The notes: a model not told the origin generated them from the letters alone. Shown: positions 36,870-45,886, counted from the first letter of the stretch. The stretch is 64,000 nt of DNA from Poindextera sp036272595 (GCA_036272595.1 DATAYM010000067.1:62001-126000); one strand, 5' to 3'. Program-made: numbers and translations.

Positions 36870-36960
36870 CGCCGCCTTTCCTTTCTCAAAACCGGCCGCC
36901 ATCATATCGAGCGCCGCATCGAGCGCGACCGAAAGATCGGCGGATAGCGCGGGAGACGAC

Positions 36961-37500
36961 ATGGCCAGCCACATCGCCCTGCTTCGGGCCGTCAATGTCG
37001 GCGGCCGCAGCCTTAAGATGGGCGATCTGGCCGCCTTCGCCAGGGACCTGGGCCTCGGCGAGCCGCGAACCCTGCTGCAGAGCGGCAACCTGGTGTTCGA
37101 AAGCCCGGCCAAGGGCGATGCGGCGCTGGAGAAGCGCCTGGAGACAGAGGCGAAGAAGCGGTTCGGCTTTGCGATCGACGTCATGGTCCGCTCGGCGGCG
37201 GAATGGCAGGCGCTGATGACCGCCAACCCGTTCGCCGACGCGGCCAGCGACGACCCGGCCCATCTTTTGGTCATGCCGCTGAAGACCGCGCCGGCCAAGG
37301 ATGCGCTGGAGAGGCTGCGCGCGGCGATCAAGGGGCGCGAGCTTGTCGAGCTGGCCGGCCGCGACGCCTACCTGGTCTATCCCGACGGCGTCGGAAACTC
37401 GAAGCTGACCATCGGCGTGATCGAAAAGGCCCTGGGCGTCCGCGGCACCGCGCGCAACTGGAACACGGTGCTGAAGTTGGCCGAGATGGTGGCGGCCTGA
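36961..37500 (+). CDS. DUF1697 family protein
   Basis: A 179-residue protein of the DUF1697 family, recognisable by SHIALLRAVNVGGRSLKMGDLAAFARDLGLGEPRTLLQSGNLVFES and by the C-terminal GVGNSKLTIGVIEKALGVRGTARNWNTVLKLAEM. Function is unknown; the fold is ferredoxin-like. The ATG at 36961 has GGGAGA upstream. It lies divergently to ybaB and convergently to dnaX, breaking the usual dnaX-ybaB-recR order. A hairpin with a T6 run follows and may terminate it. Confidence 0.9.
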   Translation: MASHIALLRAVNVGGRSLKMGDLAAFARDLGLGEPRTLLQSGNLVFESPAKGDAALEKRLETEAKKRFGFAIDVMVRSAAEWQALMTANPFADAASDDPAHLLVMPLKTAPAKDALERLRAAIKGRELVELAGRDAYLVYPDGVGNSKLTIGVIEKALGVRGTARNWNTVLKLAEMVAA

Positions 37501-37528
37501 TCAGGGCGGACTGCCTATAATCGGCTCC

Positions 37529-37557
37529 TTCCCGCGAAGGCGGGAACCCAGTTTTTT
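37529..37557 (+). terminator. Hairpin plus T run after DUF1697 gene
   Basis: TTCCCGC (37529-37535) and GCGGGAA (37540-37546) pair perfectly around GAAG, and six T residues follow at 37552-37557. It resembles both an intrinsic terminator and the GCGGGAA-type palindromic units that are common between genes in this group of bacteria. Confidence 0.55.
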
Positions 37558-37637
37558 ACCACCAAGCACACCAAGATCACCAAGGATCAGCGCTGACCTT
37601 TTCTCTTCTTGGTGTGCTTGGTGTGCTTGGTGGTTAA
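37556..37637. repeat. Long inverted repeat of CACCAAG units
   Basis: TTACCACCAAGCACACCAAG at 37556-37575 is matched by its near-exact reverse complement at 37617-37637 (one extra T). Between them a partial copy, CACCAAGGAT, and a second GGTGTGCTTG copy (37611-37620) occur. It lies between the convergent DUF1697 and dnaX genes and contains no frame. Confidence 0.8.
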
Positions 37638-37736
37638 TCTGCATCCCGGCCGTCACGCTCGACCCTCAGGACAAAAAGCCTGGATCCTCGCTTGCGCGGG
37701 GAGGAGCGGAGTGCGGAAAGCTCCGCGAGCGGCCTT

Positions 37737-39536
37737 TCAGTCTTCCTCGGCCTCGGCGGTGTCTTCCACGGCCGGGGCTTCGGGGGCGGCGAGTTTGCGG
37801 ACGCCGACGATTTCCGTGCCCGGGAAGGCCTGCATCACCGTCCGCACGAAGGGGTCGGCGGCGACCGCGTCCAGGGCGGCCTTTTCTTCGCGTTTCTGGC
37901 GTTCCCAGGCGCTTTCCGCGCCGCCGCCGCCCTCGGCCGCCACCAGCCAGGGCTGGCCGGTCCATTCCTTCAGGCGCGCCACCAGCCGGCCGGCCAGGTT
38001 GGCCGGCGCGCCGGGGGCAGGCTCGAAGGTGATGGCGCCGGGGCGGAAGCTGATCGGCCGCATGAAGCGGTCGACGTCCAGCTTCAGGCTGATGTCGCGG
38101 CGGGCCTCGATCAGGCCCAGCACGTCCTCGAACGACTGCGGCGCGGCCAGCGCCGTCGGGGCGTTGTGCGGCGCCGGCGCGACCATGCGCGCCGTCGCCG
38201 CGCCGCCGCCGGAGCCGCCAGAGCCGCTTGTTGGCCGTCCGGACGCGGGCTGGCCGCCGCCCGAGGGCTGGCCGGCGAGCGCCGCGGTATCGCCGTCGCG
38301 CAGCGCCTTCAGCGCCTCTTCCGGCCCCGGCAGGTCGGCGGCGTAGCACAGGCGCAGCAGCGCCATCTCCACCGCCGCCTTCGGGTCGGGGGCGCGGCGG
38401 GCCTCGTCGTGGGCGCGCAGCAGCATCTGCCAGACCCGCGCCAGTGTCCCGGCCGAGGCCTGGGTCCCGACGGCGGTCAGCCTGGCCGCCTGGTCCCTGG
38501 GCAGGCCCAGCACGTCGGGGCCGAGCGCCTTGGCCAGGGCCGCTCCGTGGGCGTGCTCCAAGAGGTCGAGCAACACCACCACCGGGTCGGCCCCCAGGCC
38601 GTAGAGGCCGGCGAAAGCCTGCAACGCCTCGGCGGCGCGGCCGCGCATGGCCAGCTCGAACAGCTCGATGGTCTGGGCCCGGTCGGCCAGGCCCAGCATG
38701 TCGCGGACGGCGGCGGCGGTGACCATCTGGCCGTCGTCGGCCTGGACGATGGCCTGGTCCAGCAGCGACTGGGCGTCGCGCACCGAGCCCTCGGCGGCGC
38801 GGGAGATCAGCGCCAGGCCCTCGGACTCGATCTTCGCGCCCTCGGCGGCGGCGATGTCGGCCAGGTTCCTGGCGATCACCTCAGGCTCGACCCGGCGCAG
38901 GTCGAAGCGCTGGCAGCGGGAAAGGATGGTCACCGGCACCTTGCGGATTTCGGTGGTGGCGAAGATGAACTTGGCGTGTGGCGGCGGCTCTTCCAGGGTC
39001 TTGAGCAGCGCGTTGAAGGCCGCGGTCGACAGCATGTGCACTTCGTCGATGATGTAGACCTTGTAGCGCGCCTCGACCGGGGCGTAGCGCACCCCGTCGA
39101 TCAACTCGCGCATCTCGTCGACCTTGGAGCGGCTGGCGGCGTCCAGCTCCAGCACGTCCATGTGCCGGCCCTCGATGATGGCCCGGCAGTGGGCGCCCTC
39201 GACGGCCAGGTCGAGCGTCGGCTGGTCGATCCCCTCGGCCTTGTAGTTGAGCGCCCGCGCCAGCAGCCGCGCGGTGGTGGTCTTGCCGACCCCGCGCACG
39301 CCGGTGAGCATGAAGGCGTGGGCGATGCGGCCTGAGGCGAAGGCGTTGGTCAGGGTGCGGACCATGCCTTCCTGGCCGATCAGGTCATGGAAGGTCCGCG
39401 GCCGGTATTTGCGCGCCAGGACCTGATAGCCGCCGCCCGGCCCGGCGGGGGCGGCCGGCGCGCCGCCGAACATGTCGACCGTCGCCTCGTCCGGCTCCGG
39501 CGCTTCGACCATGTCGGAAGGCGGCTGATCGTCCAT
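37737..39536 (-). CDS. dnaX: DNA polymerase III subunits gamma/tau
   Basis: A 599-residue clamp-loader ATPase. Walker A is GVRGVGKTTTARLLARAL (about residues 78-95), the DExx box IIDEVHMLSTAAFNALLKTLEEPP, the SRC motif SRCQRFDLRRV. The zinc-binding Cys cluster of the enterobacterial protein is absent here (only one Cys, in EGAHCRAIIEGRHMDVL). The C-terminal third holds a Gly/Ser/Pro-rich linker (about 405-440) and a tau-like domain, so this is a full-length form. A second, shorter product by frameshifting is not evident from sequence. It is preceded by the SRP RNA gene on the same strand. Confidence 0.95.
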   Translation of the reverse strand: MDDQPPSDMVEAPEPDEATVDMFGGAPAAPAGPGGGYQVLARKYRPRTFHDLIGQEGMVRTLTNAFASGRIAHAFMLTGVRGVGKTTTARLLARALNYKAEGIDQPTLDLAVEGAHCRAIIEGRHMDVLELDAASRSKVDEMRELIDGVRYAPVEARYKVYIIDEVHMLSTAAFNALLKTLEEPPPHAKFIFATTEIRKVPVTILSRCQRFDLRRVEPEVIARNLADIAAAEGAKIESEGLALISRAAEGSVRDAQSLLDQAIVQADDGQMVTAAAVRDMLGLADRAQTIELFELAMRGRAAEALQAFAGLYGLGADPVVVLLDLLEHAHGAALAKALGPDVLGLPRDQAARLTAVGTQASAGTLARVWQMLLRAHDEARRAPDPKAAVEMALLRLCYAADLPGPEEALKALRDGDTAALAGQPSGGGQPASGRPTSGSGGSGGGAATARMVAPAPHNAPTALAAPQSFEDVLGLIEARRDISLKLDVDRFMRPISFRPGAITFEPAPGAPANLAGRLVARLKEWTGQPWLVAAEGGGGAESAWERQKREEKAALDAVAADPFVRTVMQAFPGTEIVGVRKLAAPEAPAVEDTAEAEED

Positions 39537-39555
39537 TCAAATCCCGGCGGAGAAG

Positions 39556-39660
39556 AGGGTGGAGGCTGAACGGCGACCCGGAGCGAAACTCGTTGTGGCT
39601 GCTTCCTTCCGGACCTGACCAGGTTGGCGAGGACTCCGCCCGCCGCCAGCCTCCGCCCCC
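39556..39660 (-). ncRNA. ffs: 4.5S signal recognition particle RNA
   Basis: The minus strand contains the nearly invariant SRP RNA apical region: the CAGGTCAGGTCCGGAAGGAAGCAGCC segment in pieces (AGGTCCGGAAGGAAGCAGCC, with CTGGTC before it) at about 39597-39623. The flanks pair as expected for the small bacterial type: GGAGGCTG near the 5' end (about 39648-39655) and CAGCCTCC near the 3' end (39561-39568). The RNA binds Ffh (SRP54) and targets membrane proteins. Its place just upstream of dnaX is a known conserved context. Ends are approximate. Confidence 0.93.
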
Positions 39661-39752
39661 AATATCGCGGGCCGCGGCGACGGACGCAAGGGCCGCGCCC
39701 CTATCGCAACGCCGAAGCTGACGAACCGCGTTCGGCGGGTTAAGAGCCATGC

Positions 39753-40685
39753 ATGCCCCTGAACGCCTTCACCAACACCTTCGCCGGCAACCCGCTGGAC
39801 CGGGTCAGCTACAAGCGGAGCGATCCGGACTGGATCGACGCCCAGCTGAAGGACCCGGATACGCTGGCGGTGGCGCTGTGGAACGGCAAGCCGCTGATCG
39901 AGGACGCGCCCGGACCGGACAAGGCGCTGCGCATCGCCTACCTGCCCATGGCCCTGGCCCGCGAGGTGGCCGGCGGCGACCAGCGGCTGCTGTTCCTGGG
40001 CCTGTGGAAGGAAACCGCGGTTTTCGCCATCGACCTGGAGAGCGCGCTCGATCCGGCTGAAGGCCCCCTCGCCGGCTTCGGGCGGTTCGAGGATCTGCGG
40101 GCGACGGCGCTGCGGCTGCCGGCCGGCGACGCGGCCATACTGGCCACCGCCAAGAGCCTGTTCGAATGGCGCCGCCGCCACGGCTTCTGCCCGGCCTGCG
40201 GCGAGCCGACCCTGGCCATCGACGGCGGCTGGAAGCGGGTCTGCGAAAGCTGCCGCACCGAGCATTTCCCGCGCACCGACCCGGTGGTGATCATGCTGCC
40301 GACGTTCGGCGAGCGCTGCCTGCTCGGCCGCCAGGCGGTCTGGCCCAAGGGTATGTATTCGGCCCTGGCCGGTTTCCTGGAGCCCGGCGAAAGCATCGAG
40401 GAGGCCTGCGCCCGCGAGGTGTTCGAGGAGGCCGGGCTGGTCACCACCCGGGTGCGCTATCATTCGACCCAGCCCTGGCCCTATCCGTCGTCGCTGATGA
40501 TCGGGCTGATCTGCGAGGTCGAGACCGACGAAGCCGTCGCCGACCAGATCGAGATCGAGGAGGTGCGCTGGTTCACCCGCGACGAGACCCGGGCGCTGAT
40601 CGCCGGCGAACTGAACGACGCGCGCGCGCCCGGCGGCATGGCCATCGCCTTCCAGCTGATCAAGGCCTGGGCGGAAGAGGAATAG
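39753..40685 (+). CDS. nudC: NAD+ diphosphatase (NudC)
   Basis: A 310-residue Nudix hydrolase that cleaves NADH/NAD+ and can decap NAD-capped RNA. It has a zinc ribbon (CPACGEPTLAI ... CESC, about residues 146-168), then the Nudix box GFLEPGESIEEACAREVFEEAG (about 210-232) and the NudC signature SQPWPYP-like HSTQPWPYPSSLMIG. The N-terminal NudC-like domain is present. It starts at the ATG at 39753, divergent from the SRP RNA gene. Confidence 0.94.
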   Translation: MPLNAFTNTFAGNPLDRVSYKRSDPDWIDAQLKDPDTLAVALWNGKPLIEDAPGPDKALRIAYLPMALAREVAGGDQRLLFLGLWKETAVFAIDLESALDPAEGPLAGFGRFEDLRATALRLPAGDAAILATAKSLFEWRRRHGFCPACGEPTLAIDGGWKRVCESCRTEHFPRTDPVVIMLPTFGERCLLGRQAVWPKGMYSALAGFLEPGESIEEACAREVFEEAGLVTTRVRYHSTQPWPYPSSLMIGLICEVETDEAVADQIEIEEVRWFTRDETRALIAGELNDARAPGGMAIAFQLIKAWAEEE

Positions 40686-40711
40686 AGGTTTCCGGATACT
40701 TTAGCCGTCAT

Positions 40712-40812
40712 CCCCCGCTGGAGCCGCGCAGCGGCGGAATGCGGGGGCCTCATAGGCACTGATCGAAGACAGTGATCATGGGTCGCCCGAACAAGTCGGG
40801 CGATGACGGGGG
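40712..40812. repeat. Cluster of intergenic palindromes (REP-like)
   Basis: Two hairpins lie side by side between nudC and the MFS gene. CCCCCGC (40712-40718) pairs with GCGGGGG (40741-40747) around an internal CCGCGCAGCGG. TCGCCCGA (40783-40790) pairs perfectly with TCGGGCGA (40796-40803) around ACAAG. The second is of a type that I know to recur in Caulobacterales intergenic regions. It may end nudC transcription. Confidence 0.7.
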
Positions 40813-40839
40813 CGGAATGGAAAGCTGGGGAATGAGTTC

Positions 40840-42207
40840 ATGACGACCTTGTCGGAGCTGCGCGGTCTGGACCGGCGTCAGTGGAGCGCGGTGGCCGCCA
40901 GCTTCCTGGGCTGGACCCTGGACGCCTTCGACTTCTTCCTGATGGTCTTCATGTTCAAGGCCATCGCCGCCGACTTCCACGCCGACCTGGCGGCGGTGGT
41001 TGCGGCCTCGACCCTGACCCTGGCGGCGCGGCCGTTCGGGGCCTTGGTGTTCGGCATGATGGCCGACCGGTTCGGCCGCCGGCCGATCCTGATGACCAAT
41101 GTGGTGATGTATTCGGTGCTGGAGCTGGCCTCGGCCTTCGCCCCGAGCCTGGCGGTGCTGCTGTTGCTGCGCGCCCTGTTCGGCTTCGCCATGGGCGGGG
41201 TCTGGGGCGTCGGCGCCTCGCTGGCGCTGGAATCCATTCCGCCCAAGGCGCGCGGCATCATCTCCGGCATGCTGCAGGAGGGCTATGCCGCCGGCTACCT
41301 GCTGGCCTCGGCGGTATTCTTCTTCCTGTTCGACCACATCGGCTGGCGCGGCATGTTCATGGTCGGCGCCATTCCGGCGGTGCTGGCGGTGTTCATCCAG
41401 CTTTCCGTTCACGAATCGCCGGCCTTCCAGATCGAGCACGGCCGGGCGCATGGGCGCAGTCCGCTGTTCCTGTTCGGGCTCGGCGCCGTCGCCCTGGCCA
41501 TCGCCGTCGGACCGCCGGTGGTCGGGCCGATGCTGAAGGTTCCGATCCTGACCTGGGTCTACGCCATCGACGCGCCGCTGGCCCTGTGCGGCCTCTGGTT
41601 CTTCCGCGGCCACTGGAAGATGGCGCTGTACGTCGTGGCCCTGATGACCGCCTTCAACTTCTTCAGCCACGGCACCCAGGACCTCTACCCGACCTTCATG
41701 CAGAAGGGGCTGGGCTTCGACACCCACGTCACCGGCCTTTTGACCGCGCTCGGCAACGTCGGCGCCATCGGCGGCGGGCTGCTGTTCGGGGCCTGGTCGG
41801 AGCGGCTGGGACGGCGCTGGGGCATCGTCGTCGCCTCGCTGGCCTCGCTGGCGGTCATCCCGCTCTGGGCCTTCTCGCACGCCATCGTGCTGCTGGGCCT
41901 CGGCGCCTTCGCCATGCAGTTCATGGTCCAGGGCGCCTGGGGCATCATCCCGGTGCACCTGAACGAGCTGGCGCCGGCCGACGCCCGCGGCGCCTTCCCC
42001 GGCTACGCCTACCAGGTCGGCAACCTGCTGGCCTCGGGCAACGCCGTCTGGCAGGCGCGCATCGCCGAGGCCCACCACAACAGCTACGGCCTGGCCATGG
42101 CCATCGTGGCGGCGGCCGCGGCGGTGATCATCGCCGTGGTGACGATCCTGGGGCCGGAGCGCCGCGACGCCGTCTTCGCGGCGCCGGCGAACGAGGCCGC
42201 GGCTTGA
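40840..42207 (+). CDS. MFS transporter, SHS/lactate-sialate:H+ symporter-like
   Basis: A 455-residue importer-type MFS protein with 12 membrane spans. GWTLDAFDFFLMVFMFKAIAADFH in TM1 is the mark of the sialate/lactate:proton symporter (SHS) family; motif A is GMMADRFGRRPILMTNVVMY. Substrates in the family are small carboxylates. No adjacent catabolic genes reveal the ligand. The gene is followed after 16 bp by the glycosyltransferase gene. Confidence 0.88.
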   Translation: MTTLSELRGLDRRQWSAVAASFLGWTLDAFDFFLMVFMFKAIAADFHADLAAVVAASTLTLAARPFGALVFGMMADRFGRRPILMTNVVMYSVLELASAFAPSLAVLLLLRALFGFAMGGVWGVGASLALESIPPKARGIISGMLQEGYAAGYLLASAVFFFLFDHIGWRGMFMVGAIPAVLAVFIQLSVHESPAFQIEHGRAHGRSPLFLFGLGAVALAIAVGPPVVGPMLKVPILTWVYAIDAPLALCGLWFFRGHWKMALYVVALMTAFNFFSHGTQDLYPTFMQKGLGFDTHVTGLLTALGNVGAIGGGLLFGAWSERLGRRWGIVVASLASLAVIPLWAFSHAIVLLGLGAFAMQFMVQGAWGIIPVHLNELAPADARGAFPGYAYQVGNLLASGNAVWQARIAEAHHNSYGLAMAIVAAAAAVIIAVVTILGPERRDAVFAAPANEAAA

Positions 42208-42223
42208 GCGGCGGCGCGATCCG

Positions 42224-44152
42224 GTGTCCATCCCGGGCTTGAACGCCAGCCTGCCCGCCGAGATTGCGGTGGCGATCAACCGCCCGGACGCGCCTCGCGC
42301 CGGCTTCGACCACGGCGGTGAAAAGCCGCTGATCTCCTGCCTGATGACCGGCTCCGGGGCGCTTGCCGAGGCCCGGCTCGCCATCGAGGCCTGGCTCCGC
42401 CAGACCTACCCGCGGCGGGAACTGGTCATCGTCGCTCCGACGCCGGACGCGGCGCTTATGGACTATCTTCGCGCGCTGGACCGCGAAGACATCCGCCTGG
42501 TGCGGGTGGAACCGGGCCTCGATCTGGCCGGCCGGCGCAACCTCGGCCGCGATCTCGCCCAGGGCGCGCTGATCTGTCGGTGGGACGAGGCCGACCTGCA
42601 CGACCCGCAACGGCTCGAGGTGCAGTACGAGGCGCTGAAGGCCGCCGGCGCCTATGCCTGCCTGGCGCGGCGGTGGATCGACTGGCGCCCGGAAGAGCGG
42701 CGGCTGGGCTTCGTCGACGACGTCCCGCTCGCGAGCTCGCTGATGGCGCTGAAGTCGTCCATGCCGCCGGAGCCGGTCGGCGGCGGCGAAGACGATCCGC
42801 TGGTCCGCGCCTTCCTTGACCAGGTCCGCGTTGCGCTGGTCGAGCTCAGCCGCCTGATCGTGCGGACCGGCGGCGATCCGGTCCAGCCCGCCAGCGCCTT
42901 CGCGGACGAGCGCCATGACGCGGTGGTCGATGAACTGGCCCAGCGCCTGCCCATGCGCGCCCGCGCCCAGCCTCCGGTCGGCGAGCCGCCCGGCCTGGGG
43001 GTCCAGGTCCGGCTGTTCGGGCATTTCAGTTCGACCACCGGCATCGGTTCATCCTCCCGCGGCACGGCCGAGGCGCTGGCCGCGGCCGGCGTGGACTTCG
43101 ACGTCGTGCACCTGCCCTGGCCGGACCCGCACCCGCAGCCGGTCCCGGTCCCGCCGCCGGCCGACCCCGCCGCCGCCGGCCGCTGGATGTGGCCGGTCAA
43201 CATCGTCCACATGAACCCCGGCGACGTGGCCATCCTCGGCGAACCGGCGATCGCCGAACTCGGGCTCGCGAACGACACGCGCGCCTTCACCATCGGCCTG
43301 TGGGCCTGGGAGACGCAGAACGGCGTGCCGTCCAGCTGGCTGCCGCTCTATCCCGCCTATGACGAGATCTGGACGCCCAGCGCCCACGCTGCGGCGGCCA
43401 TCGCCAGGACCGCACCGGTTCCGGTGGTGGTCGTGCCGCATGTGATCGCGCCGCCGGCGCCCAGCCTCGGGCGCGCCGCGCTGGGCCTGCCCACGGACGC
43501 CTTCGTCTTCCTGTTCGTCTTCGACGCCTACAGCAACGTGCGGCGGAAGAACCCGGCGGCCGTGATCGCCGCCTACCGCATGGCCTTTCCCCGGCCTTCG
43601 GGCGGGATGATGTTGGTTCTGAAGGGCAAGATGCTGTCGCCGGCCGAGCTCGCGGATCTGACCGTCCAGGCCGCCGGCAGGCCGGACATCGTGATCGTCG
43701 CCGAGCGCTGGAGCGGCGAGCGCCTGCTGGCGCTCATGGCGGCTTGCGACGCCTATGTTTCGCTGCATCGGGCCGAGGGATTCGGCCGCACCATGGCCGA
43801 GGCCATGGCCTACGGCAAACCGGTCATCGCCACCGCCTGGTCGGGCAACATGGACTTCATGACCGACCAGACCGCCTATCTGGTCCCCTACCGGCTGACG
43901 GCGCTCGAGGTCGGCGACCAGGACTTCGAGGCCGGCTCGATCTGGGCCGAGCCCGACGTGGCCGCCGCCGCCGCCCTGATGGACCATGTCGCGAGCCGCC
44001 GCGCGGAAGCGGCCCACGTGGGCCAGCGCGCGGCCGAATGGGTGAACGTCAACCTCAGCGCCGCCGCGATCGGCCGGCGGATGCGCGAGCGGCTGGCCAG
44101 CCGCCGCTACGACCGTCCGGGCGCGGCCTATCGCCCGGCGGTCTTCCGGTAG
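42224..44152 (+). CDS. Two-domain glycosyltransferase (GT2-like N-terminus, GT4-like C-terminus)
   Basis: A 642-residue cytosolic protein. The N-terminal part (about 35-225) looks like a GT-A, GT2-type sugar transferase: PLISCLMTGSG, WLRQTYPRRELVIVAPTPD, AGRRNLGRDLAQGALICRWDEADLHDPQRL, where WDEAD stands in for the metal-binding DxD. The C-terminal part (about 263-630) is GT-B: GHFSSTTGIGSSSRGTAEAL, then HRAEGFGRTMAEAMAYGKPVIATAWSGNMDFMT (near 514-545), the nucleotide-binding E-x7-E motif of GT4. The start is a GTG at 42224. Its product (exopolysaccharide, O-antigen or other surface sugar) is not inferable. The 3' end overlaps convergent pheA by 25 bases. Confidence 0.85.
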   Translation: MSIPGLNASLPAEIAVAINRPDAPRAGFDHGGEKPLISCLMTGSGALAEARLAIEAWLRQTYPRRELVIVAPTPDAALMDYLRALDREDIRLVRVEPGLDLAGRRNLGRDLAQGALICRWDEADLHDPQRLEVQYEALKAAGAYACLARRWIDWRPEERRLGFVDDVPLASSLMALKSSMPPEPVGGGEDDPLVRAFLDQVRVALVELSRLIVRTGGDPVQPASAFADERHDAVVDELAQRLPMRARAQPPVGEPPGLGVQVRLFGHFSSTTGIGSSSRGTAEALAAAGVDFDVVHLPWPDPHPQPVPVPPPADPAAAGRWMWPVNIVHMNPGDVAILGEPAIAELGLANDTRAFTIGLWAWETQNGVPSSWLPLYPAYDEIWTPSAHAAAAIARTAPVPVVVVPHVIAPPAPSLGRAALGLPTDAFVFLFVFDAYSNVRRKNPAAVIAAYRMAFPRPSGGMMLVLKGKMLSPAELADLTVQAAGRPDIVIVAERWSGERLLALMAACDAYVSLHRAEGFGRTMAEAMAYGKPVIATAWSGNMDFMTDQTAYLVPYRLTALEVGDQDFEAGSIWAEPDVAAAAALMDHVASRRAEAAHVGQRAAEWVNVNLSAAAIGRRMRERLASRRYDRPGAAYRPAVFR

Positions 44153-44997
44153 GGATCCGCCGGATAGACCCCGAGGATCTCGAACCGCTCGGAGAAAAAG
44201 CTGAGTTCCTCGAAGGCGCGGGCCAGGGGCGCGTCCTCGGGCCGGCCGTCGACCTCGGCATAGAAGAAGGTCGCGGTGAAGGCGCCGTTCTCCATGTAGC
44301 TTTCCAGCTTGGTCATGTTGACGCCGTTGGTGGCGAAGCCGCCCAGCGCCTTGTAGAGCGCCGCCGGCAGGTTGCGGACGCGGAAGATGAAGCTGGTCAC
44401 GCAGGGCGTCCCGGCCGGCGGCGGCGGCGGATCGCGGTCGGCGGTCATGACCAGGAAACGGGTGGTGTTGTGCCGTTCGTCCTCGACGTCGCGCATCAGG
44501 ATGGTCAGGCCGTAGATTTCCGCCGCCAGTTCCGGCGAAATGGCGCCGCGGGTGGGATCGGGATGCTCGGCCAGGGCCTTGGCGGCGCCGGCGGTGTCGC
44601 CGACCGCCTCGGTGGCGACGCCGAGCCGGCGCAGGGTCTTGCGGCACTGGCCGAGCGCGATGGCCATGGAGGCGACCGTGCGGACCTGCTCGAGAGCCAC
44701 CCCGGGATTGGCCATCAGGTGAAAGCGGATCGGCTTGAACCGCTCGCCGATGATGCGAAGGCCGGACTCCGGCAAAAGGTGGTGCACGTCGGCGACGCGG
44801 CCGGCGATGGAGTTTTCCACGGGGATCATGCCCAGCGTCGCGGCGCCGGTCTTGATCGCCTCGAAAGCGTCTTCGAAGGTGGCGCAGGCCATCGGTTCGT
44901 AGTCGGGATAATAGTCCCGGCTGGCCTCGTGGCTGTTGGCCCCCATCTCGCCCTGGAAGGCGATCTTCGGCCCATCAGGCGGAAAACCCTCGCTCAT
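44128..44997 (-). CDS. pheA: Prephenate dehydratase
   Basis: A 289-residue enzyme that turns prephenate into phenylpyruvate on the way to phenylalanine. KIAFQGEMGANSHEA begins the PDT domain; GMIPVENSIAGRV and NTTRFLVM (the TRF motif) are catalytic-site sequences. A C-terminal ACT domain (CVTSFIFRVRNLPAALYKALGGFATNGVNMTKLESYMENG, with ESYM) should bind phenylalanine for feedback control. It lacks an N-terminal chorismate mutase domain. The ATG at 44997 overlaps the kdsB stop (ATGA at 44994-44997). Confidence 0.95.
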   Translation of the reverse strand: MSEGFPPDGPKIAFQGEMGANSHEASRDYYPDYEPMACATFEDAFEAIKTGAATLGMIPVENSIAGRVADVHHLLPESGLRIIGERFKPIRFHLMANPGVALEQVRTVASMAIALGQCRKTLRRLGVATEAVGDTAGAAKALAEHPDPTRGAISPELAAEIYGLTILMRDVEDERHNTTRFLVMTADRDPPPPPAGTPCVTSFIFRVRNLPAALYKALGGFATNGVNMTKLESYMENGAFTATFFYAEVDGRPEDAPLARAFEELSFFSERFEILGVYPADPYRKTAGR

Positions 44998-45731
44998 CTG
45001 TTCTGCTCCGCATGGGCGCGTGCGATGGCCAGCTCGGCCTGGGTGTTGACCTCGATCGGCATGGCCTCGGCCACCGCCGCCCAGATGCAAAGACCGAGTT
45101 CGAGCGCGCGCAGCTGCTCAAGCTTTTCGCGGCGCTCCAGCGGCGACGGCGGCGCGGCGGCGAACCGGTCCAGCGCTTCGCGCCGATAGCCGTAGATGCC
45201 GATGTGCCGCCACACCGGCCCGTCGCCATAGAGGGTGGAACGGGTGAAATAGAGCGCCCGCCCCGCCTTGGCGCCCGGCGCCAGCGCCACGACCGCCTTC
45301 GGGCAGTCGGGATCGGCGCGCTCGGCCGGCGAGCCTTCCGGTGCGATCAGAGTGGCGATGTCGCAGGCCGGCTCCTGGTCCAGCAAGCGTGCGCAGGACG
45401 CCACCAGGGCCGGATCGAGGAAAGGGATGTCGCCTTGCAGGTTGATCACCGCATCGTGCCGGCGTTCGGGGTCGAGTACGGCCAGCGCGGCCAGTATGCG
45501 GTCGGAGCCCGAGGGCAGGCCGGGGTCGGTCAGCACCGCCCGGCCGCCGGCGGCCTCGACCGCGGCGACGATCTCGGCGTCGCCGGCGGCCACCGCGACC
45601 GGACCGACGGCGGCCGCCTCGGCCTGCCTCAGCACCCGGACGATCAGCGGCAGGCCGCCGATGTCGGCCAGCGGCTTGCCGGGCAGGCGCGACGCCGCCA
45701 TGCGGGCGGGAATAAGCACGATCGGATGCAT
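44994..45731 (-). CDS. kdsB: 3-deoxy-manno-octulosonate cytidylyltransferase
   Basis: A 245-residue CMP-Kdo synthase, needed to activate Kdo for lipid A core assembly. HPIVLIPARMAASRLPGKPLADIGGLPLIVRVL at the N-terminus is the family's nucleotide-binding start; HDAVINLQGDIPFLDPALV and the later HIGIYGYRREAL are also typical. It is translationally coupled to pheA downstream and divergent from the cytochrome c gene. Confidence 0.95.
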   Translation of the reverse strand: MHPIVLIPARMAASRLPGKPLADIGGLPLIVRVLRQAEAAAVGPVAVAAGDAEIVAAVEAAGGRAVLTDPGLPSGSDRILAALAVLDPERRHDAVINLQGDIPFLDPALVASCARLLDQEPACDIATLIAPEGSPAERADPDCPKAVVALAPGAKAGRALYFTRSTLYGDGPVWRHIGIYGYRREALDRFAAAPPSPLERREKLEQLRALELGLCIWAAVAEAMPIEVNTQAELAIARAHAEQNR

Positions 45732-45886
45732 GCGATCCTTAAGCGGAACGGGGCGCCGCCTGGCCCCATTTGGCCGGTTGCGTGCCGGCCGGTAGCGTGT
45801 CAGAGACGCGAGCGCAAGGATGGCCGGGCCGAGGCTTACGACGCCGCCTTGCCGATGGACGCACGCTTAGAGGGCTGACGAGCGGG

